Assembly: GCA_930367205.1 (NCBI GenBank)
Contig: OV884014.1
Span: 78,347,104 to 78,411,103 of the forward strand
Direction: 5' to 3'
Source: Acanthosoma haemorrhoidale
Taxonomy: Eukaryota; Arthropoda; Insecta; Hemiptera; Acanthosomatidae
Length of the DNA: 64,000 nucleotides
In this document: positions 61,601 to 64,000 of the stretch, one piece after another
Position numbering within the stretch: the first letter of the stretch is position 1
Layout: each line of letters begins with the position of its first letter
Position numbers and translations under genes: made by a program
The notes under the pieces: generated by a model
What the model was told of the DNA's origin: nothing
The model's database searches: none
The model's input: only the letters and a program-made list of their open reading frames with translations

Positions 61601-64000
61601 CTCAATTCCCGGAACCACCCTTCTCTTATACACTTATGTCTCAGCTTTAGCCCCAGTCCCCACTTGTTCACAGACACTCGTCCCTAAACACCCCACCCAG
61701 TATGTAGTAACATAACTCTTAACATTTTTATATACCAGTGTTTTGCTTGTACTTTATAATAAAACTTTTCTTTCTTTTCTTTTAAAATACTCTCCTCTAC
61801 AAAGATTATTTAACCATTGATAACAGTTTTTTGGTGCTAGGGAAAAATATGATGAATGATAATTGGGTCAACACTAAATAAATAAGAAAAGCCCAAACAA
61901 CGGATTATGCTCTATTGAATAGTTCTATCAGTTTAAGTCCATCACCGTTACTTCCATATTTGATATTAATCTTGCTTTACTTATTGCTGGTATTTAGCAA
62001 AAAATGTAGTTTATCCTCAAAATATTTTATGAACATTGCTAATATTTATTCCTCCTTTAGTGGGTTTTTTAGTGATAGATATTTTTTTTTTGTCCAATAC
62101 GTTTTCAAATATTCAAAATTCAAGTCGAGAGTATTACACAATTAATTGTTCTGTTACGGTTGCAAAAAAAAAAAATGTGTTCTGTATTTTATGATATATT
62201 GTGTTTATAGCCCGCTTAAGCTTCATCACTTTTCACCTGTTATTAATTTGATACCTTACTCAACAAGGTAAAAGGATATTTAATTACTAAGTAATTGATT
62301 AAATAATGGTCATTCATTATTTTTTATATGGTTGCTATTGTTTTGTATCAGCATCGAAATGTCAAATACAACTACTATACAATGGAGTATGCCTCAATGT
62401 CAAATACGGGTTGATTAAAGTTAACAACACGATTTCAATGAGTTTTACTAATTACAGTTTAAACCAGGTCGCAGTGTTCATTAGTATTCAGCCCTGGTCA
62501 AGGTTTATTAACTAACTAATTCATAAATTACTCATGTTTATTGTAGTTGTCTGATCATCAAATGAAACATTTATGTATAATATCGTGGCTCTAGGATGAA
62601 CTCGGAGAAGTCACAATGACCCTCAATTACATTGGGTGAAAACGTACGTACATAAAAAAAAAAACAAAAAAATACGATGCAAACAAAGGTTACAAACAGT
62701 GTACAAGTAAATTGTAACTTACGGTGGTATAGAAATGTGCCAGCTATTTAGTACTTGTACTTAATGTGGGGTTATTTTTAACTTATGCCATTAGTTATTT
62801 ATAAAAAGTTTATATGTTTAATGGTTTAACTGTTATTTACCATCGTTGGTGCGTACTGTAGCCCTGTGTGGGTTATATATACACAATATCCCCCTATTAA
62901 CGCTGCCCTGGAAGTAACCGGAGTCACCTTCAACGGCAATTTGCTCCCTTCCATTGAAATGCACAGGCTGCCTCGTTATATTCCAGTCAGTTTTATAAAT
63001 AGTTTCATAAAGCTGTTTAATATTCATCCGGGGTACTTCGTCTCTTTACTGAGCCGTGAAAAAAATATTTATGTTTTTTTCTCTCGCGTCTACCGCCAGT
63101 CTTAGTGTTTGTACTGTTTATTATGTCAGGAGAATTTAATGCGACTATTCCTTGTTAGGAATCCACTCGTGAGGGTAGCGAGTAAAAAAAGTCTATTGCA
63201 ATAAAATTTCTTCTTCCAGCCTGAAAAGAGAGAAAAAAAGAGGACACGGGTTAAATTCCTGACATGATTTAAATACGGGATCCACTCACCTTCTGGAGTG
63301 CCATTGTTTTCATACATATGAGTGCCTTCATCATGAAGGGTATTAATTAACTCAGCTAGTTCTAAGGTTACCAACTACAGAAACTAAATTTAGATTTAAT
63401 TGTGCATTTCTGTACCAAATGCTTGCTTGCTATTCCCTGTATATTCTCTAGACCATTTAAGAGAATATAGAAGTCACAGATTCGAATTAAATTAAATTTT
63501 TAAATTTAAAAATGTGTTCTTACTACAGTAAATACTTAGTTAATAAAAACACTTACAATAATGTAATAGTGTGTCGACTTAATACAGGAGGAGCGACTGC
63601 TACAAGTTGAGTAAAAAGTGGTTTGTTTGTTGCCTATTAGGGATTCGGAAGGCTGCAGGAATTGATATGAAGAGTGGAGTCAAGGCCCCGCTGCTTGGTG
63701 TTAGGTAGATACCTGAGCAAATGTTCGGGTTGGCATTCCCACCGACGTTAGGTGTCCCAGCTTTGACAGGTTGGAGCTTATTGTCCAATGTTTGCTACTT
63801 TGATTTACGCAAAACCGAGCATTATTGTGATAACGCAGTTATACCAATAATTGGAATTAACATCTCGTTTCCATCTTGCGCAAGGAATTGTTGCAGGCGG
63901 GTGTAGCTTAAAACACCTTTTAATAATATACTTGATGACAATGTTACATTTTCCTTTCGCCTCTCCAAGCCCCAACAAATAATCCTCTCGTATGTAAATT
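58700..64000. other. No recognised gene; repeat scraps
   Basis: A GC-rich patch at 60770-61040 and smaller ones at 61260-61440, 62860-63040 and 63600-63790 may be repeats or exons, but their translations match nothing I know. The minus strand at 59635-59705 has a pol III B-box-like GGGTTTGATTCTC preceded by tRNA-like sequence, suggesting a SINE. G-, C- and T-runs lie at 59421-59430, 59870-59883 and 62081. Confidence 0.4.

Noticed and set aside
1..64000. CRISPR array, bacterial operon or organellar insertion
   Set aside because: No regularly spaced repeats, no Shine-Dalgarno-led gene clusters and no recognisable mitochondrial genes were seen.

Overview
The window looks like arthropod, most likely insect, nuclear DNA. 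It is AT-rich, its genes have several GT-AG introns, and most of it is non-coding sequence littered with decayed transposable elements. These include LINEs with the reverse-transcriptase and C-terminal signatures of the jockey group, Tigger/pogo, mariner and piggyBac elements, and tRNA-like SINE scraps. No bacterial or organellar layout is present, and no species can be named from sequence alone.

Region 1-19.5 kb holds the only multi-exon genes: two tandem, same-strand genes for endonuclease G (DNA/RNA non-specific nuclease family, DRGH motif). Copy A (1558-6293) and copy B (14185-19479) share five exons with identical intron phases, and parts of intron 4 still align, so this is a segmental duplication. 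Copy B keeps the usual family architecture. Copy A has a longer N-terminus and is four residues shorter in the loop just after the catalytic motif. The roughly 8 kb between them is a transposon and fossil dump. It holds an orphan RhoGAP-like exon, a 3' mariner remnant, a piggyBac-like element bounded by TTAA, an apparent endogenous ambisense densovirus fragment (two convergent coding remnants), and a broken LINE abutting it.

Region 19.5-46.6 kb has no recognisable protein gene. Its best functional signal is at 24.19-24.49 kb, a promoter-like block (E2F-type site, CRE, TATA-like box) followed by a probable 5' untranslated first exon ending in a strong splice donor. The coding exons of that gene are not identified. 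LINE 3' ends, a possible Penelope-like tail with a hammerhead-like core, and two GC-rich blocks (34.5 and 35.5 kb) also lie here.

Region 46.7-47.3 kb carries an intact, intronless, GC-rich Rab1-like GTPase gene (205 aa), probably an old retrocopy that stayed under selection. The rest (47.3-64 kb) is mostly unrecognised intergenic or intronic DNA. It contains a GC-rich block with two TATCGATA (DRE-type) sites, GC-rich hairpins, further LINE remnants of families already seen near the EndoG genes, and an orphan exon-like ORF at 58.5 kb.

Most other open reading frames of 60-130 codons in the window are unlike any family I know and look like chance.
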